From contig CAMIIO010000009.1 of NCBI GenBank assembly GCA_946221065.1, positions 1 through 64,000 of the forward strand: a DNA stretch of 64,000 nucleotides, written 5' to 3'. The position numbers and the translations under genes were made by a program. Shown here piece by piece: positions 61,647 through 64,000 of this stretch. Position 1 is the stretch's first letter. Each line of letters opens with the position of its first letter. The DNA is from an uncultured Rothia sp. Its GTDB lineage: Bacteria; Actinomycetota; Actinomycetes; Actinomycetales; Micrococcaceae. Below the pieces are notes generated by a model. That model saw nothing but the letters and a program-made list of their open reading frames with translations, was not told where the DNA came from and ran no database searches.

Positions 61647-63274
61647 TTAGATTTTATAGGTCACTACATTGCTCAGCGCCAAGCCGCCACCGTTTGAGTT
61701 GCCGTGGAAACGACCAAAATGCACATAAGAGCCTCGATAACGAGCATCATTGACCACGGCAGAGCGGACTCCCCCGGCCTCAAAAGTAATGGTATCTGGG
61801 CGAACAATCAGCTTGCACACAATATCCTTATTCGTCACAATTGGCTCCTTAGGAGTAATGGTGGCAAGCGGAGTGAGTTGGGGGCTACCGGCGTCCACGC
61901 GAAGCAACTGCACCATGTCTTCTTGGCGGTACTTACCGTTCTCATCCAGCGCTGCACCGTTGGGTCGTACCGCCAGAACATATCCGCCACCATTGGGGTT
62001 AGCGGTATCAAATTTGGCGTTGATACCAAAAGGCGAATCATCCGCTCGACCAAAAGCCACGTAACCATATTGCCAGTTAGTTGTGGGCAGACATCCTTCC
62101 CACCGAAGATTAAAATACATCACGTAGTTTCCACCGGATGTCTCCACACGGTGCGAAAGAGGGCCCAAGAGCATGGAGTCATCATACATTTGACAGTGTA
62201 CCAGGGAACCGTTTTCCCATTGGGACATATTCTCTACTACCTGCTGACCAGCCGGAAGCATACCGTCAAGACGACATCCAGCAGCTAGCCGGAGATCCGG
62301 GTCAGTGCCCCCGCCGGAGAGCCAGTAGAGATTGCGAGACATGAAACCACGAACCCCCATCGCCGCAAAACGATCTCGAACTGAACGGCGGTGTACCTCC
62401 CAGACAATAACAGGCTTGCCCATAGCAACCACGGCGCAATCTGCTCGTCGCTCATAGAGATGAGGTTACGCCCCACCACGAACTCGAAGAAGGGCACTCC
62501 AATAAGGTCCACGTTGCTTGAGACTACCAGCTGGGCAATGTTTTCCATGGGGTCCGGGGCGTCGAAGTAGCACCAGGTGCGGAAGCCGCGTTCGCGCACA
62601 TATTTCAGGTAGCCCGAGTTTGGATCGAATTTACCGCTGCCGTTTCGGTACATTTTGATGACTGTCCGGTCTTTAAGACCTCGGGCGGTGAGCATCTCAA
62701 TCATTTTTGCGCTTGCGCCGGAGTCTTTAGCTTCAATAAAGAGCACGGTAGGACGCATGGTGAGGAACATGTCTAGCACTTCTGCTAAGGTGGAGATTTT
62801 TTCTAGCGGCGTGCCAGAGCCCAGAAAGTCACGGGCGTCAACCTGTACCTGTTGTAATTCTGCCAAGGTGCTGGAGCTAACGTAGCCGGTAGAAGAAGTG
62901 GCGATACGGCGCAGGGCATTATCGTGCATGCACACGAGTTCACCATCAAGAGTGGTACGAACAGAGATCTCAATAGCTTGCGCGCCGCGAAGGATAGCGC
63001 GCTGGTAGGCGTATGCAGTATGTTCTGGATTCACATCCCCTGCCCCGCGGTGTGCAATAACAAATTGAGGCTGAGAGATGAACTGGTCGACGAGCGTAGG
63101 CGCGGCTAGAGGCTCTTCAGCATGTGCTTTCCCCATGCCCGTAGCTACGGAGCTTGCCCCAACGACGGCGGCAGCACCGGAGACTTGCAATGCAGTACGA
63201 CGGGTGAATGAGGCGGCGGACTGTGCAGGCGTGATTACAGATGGTTCCGGGAAAGAAGAGACTGATGTAGACAT
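61647..63274 (-). pseudogene. Glycerophosphodiester phosphodiesterase with C-terminal lectin-like domain, frameshifted
   Basis: Two overlapping minus-strand frames form one protein of about 541 residues. The 5' frame (63274-62285) has a twin-arginine signal (SFTRRTALQVSGAAAVVGASSVA) and a GDPD domain: VIAHRGAGDVNPEHT, AIEISV, VCMHDN, LFIEAKD. The 3' frame (62432-61647) completes the barrel (GKPVIVWEVHRRSVRDRFAAMGVRGFMS) and adds a beta-sandwich resembling DUF1080/LamG. One missing base near 62432-62437 separates them. The metal-site pattern ExS replaces the usual ExD. Function: hydrolysis of glycerophosphodiesters or wall teichoic-type polymers outside the cell, if intact. Confidence 0.75.
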
Positions 63275-64000
63275 ATAGACCTTAGTGGTTGTTTGATAAG
63301 TGAGTATTACGCGTTTCCCCTAGTGACACGATAGAAAACACTAGTGGGCTAGGAATCAATTACAACTGACCCCAAAGAACGTGTTGAACGTCAAACCCAA
63401 CAAAACATGCGCCTGACTAGCAGAAATAATCTCCTTACGTGCGGTAAAAATTTTTTGTCACACAACCCCTTTTGGGTATACATAAAACACAGAACTACCC
63501 ACACCCACAGAGGGACTGTTGCTACGGAGTGCGCTTGCCTCAAAGTCAAAAACAGCAGTATTTCACCTTTCGCATCCATTTTTAGAGTCAGCGTGTCAAT
63601 AAAACGACAGCAGAAGCCCCTGAGTGTTGTTTTTCCCGCGTCGTCTTTTAGTGCGAAAAAAATTTTTAAAAAACTTTTGAATGAGAAAAAATAACTAACA
63701 TCAATAAGGGGGTTTGTCGCTTTTATTTTGATGTTCATCTTCTTTCTCCAAAGAGACTATTATTTTTCGCATGTCAGAGCATGATTAGACCTTAAAAATG
63801 TTTTCATGCGCAATCAAATTTAAACTGTTGTTTTATCAACATTTTCTTCATATAGTGACGGTTTTTTGAGGGTAATTTGTCCCCAAAACGGCGATATTAT
63901 GAGTCACTCATACTATCGGCTGATGGCGAACCCCCTCAAAACCTGGGTATAGTATTACTCGTCAACCAGAACAGGTAATGACTTCCTCAACAAATGAGGA
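63275..64000. other. AT-rich non-coding end of window
   Basis: No supported gene in these 726 bp. Base composition is distinctly AT-rich from about 63420. A short minus-strand frame at 63391-63738 lacks a ribosome site and family features. The last 100 bp may include the promoter or leader of a gene that starts beyond the window. Confidence 0.5.

Noticed and set aside
63391..63738. Minus-strand frame of 115 codons near the window end
   Set aside because: AT-rich, no Shine-Dalgarno sequence, no recognisable domain; considered chance.
1..64000. CRISPR array or cas genes
   Set aside because: No regularly spaced short direct repeats with unique spacers and no Cas-like proteins were seen.

Overview
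The window looks like chromosomal DNA of a moderately GC-rich actinobacterium, most probably a Micrococcaceae member such as Rothia (genus is an inference from gene content). Supporting features are the short actinobacterial SRP RNA followed by dnaX and recR with long acidic tails, a lone lysC, a DUF4126/HTH/ROK block, the purS-purQ-purL cluster, a VapB-annotated actinobacterial family protein, and many Tat or lipoprotein signal peptides.

Layout. 1-3.9 kb: a zinc alcohol dehydrogenase and two related SRPBCC proteins separated by a decayed IS5-type element inserted in an AT-rich membrane gene. 3.9-9.6 kb (minus strand): FUSC-type membrane protein, thioesterase, two paralogous amino-acid permeases, queuosine-precursor transporter. 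9.9-14.1 kb: a TetR regulator with a nested operator, then a DUF1501/DUF1800 pair. 14.5-19.9 kb: a possible small RNA, tRNA-Ser(GGA), SRP RNA, dnaX, recR. 20.4-22.3 kb: two accessory genes, each lying between copies of a 72-bp palindrome. 22.4-30.4 kb: lysC, housekeeping genes and purSQL. 30.7-38.5 kb: three related lipoproteins, a permease, an asparaginase-domain protein and two overlapping secreted proteins. 38.5-51.5 kb: an FMN reductase and a peptide ABC transporter (dppB, dppC, fused dppDF) followed by four tandem paralogous Tat-type lipoprotein binding proteins with large hairpins in the gaps. 51.8-57.9 kb: 2-hydroxyacid dehydrogenase, TetR, cardiolipin synthase, a toxin-antitoxin pair between 120-bp direct repeats, glgC. 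58-64 kb: small enzymes, a membrane gene flanked by two more 72-bp palindromes, a TRIC-like channel, a frameshifted GDPD-lectin gene and a non-coding AT-rich end.

Most distinctive observations: (i) five copies of a 72-bp hairpin repeat that flank single genes like cassette borders and in three cases supply the stop codon of the adjacent gene; (ii) a four-fold tandem expansion of peptide-binding proteins behind one transporter; (iii) two translationally overlapping secreted proteins, the first with a beta-pore-former-like segment; (iv) a toxin-antitoxin module between long direct repeats. Several genes (20.5, 33.4 and 62.4 kb) carry single-base frameshifts that could be real decay or sequencing error.
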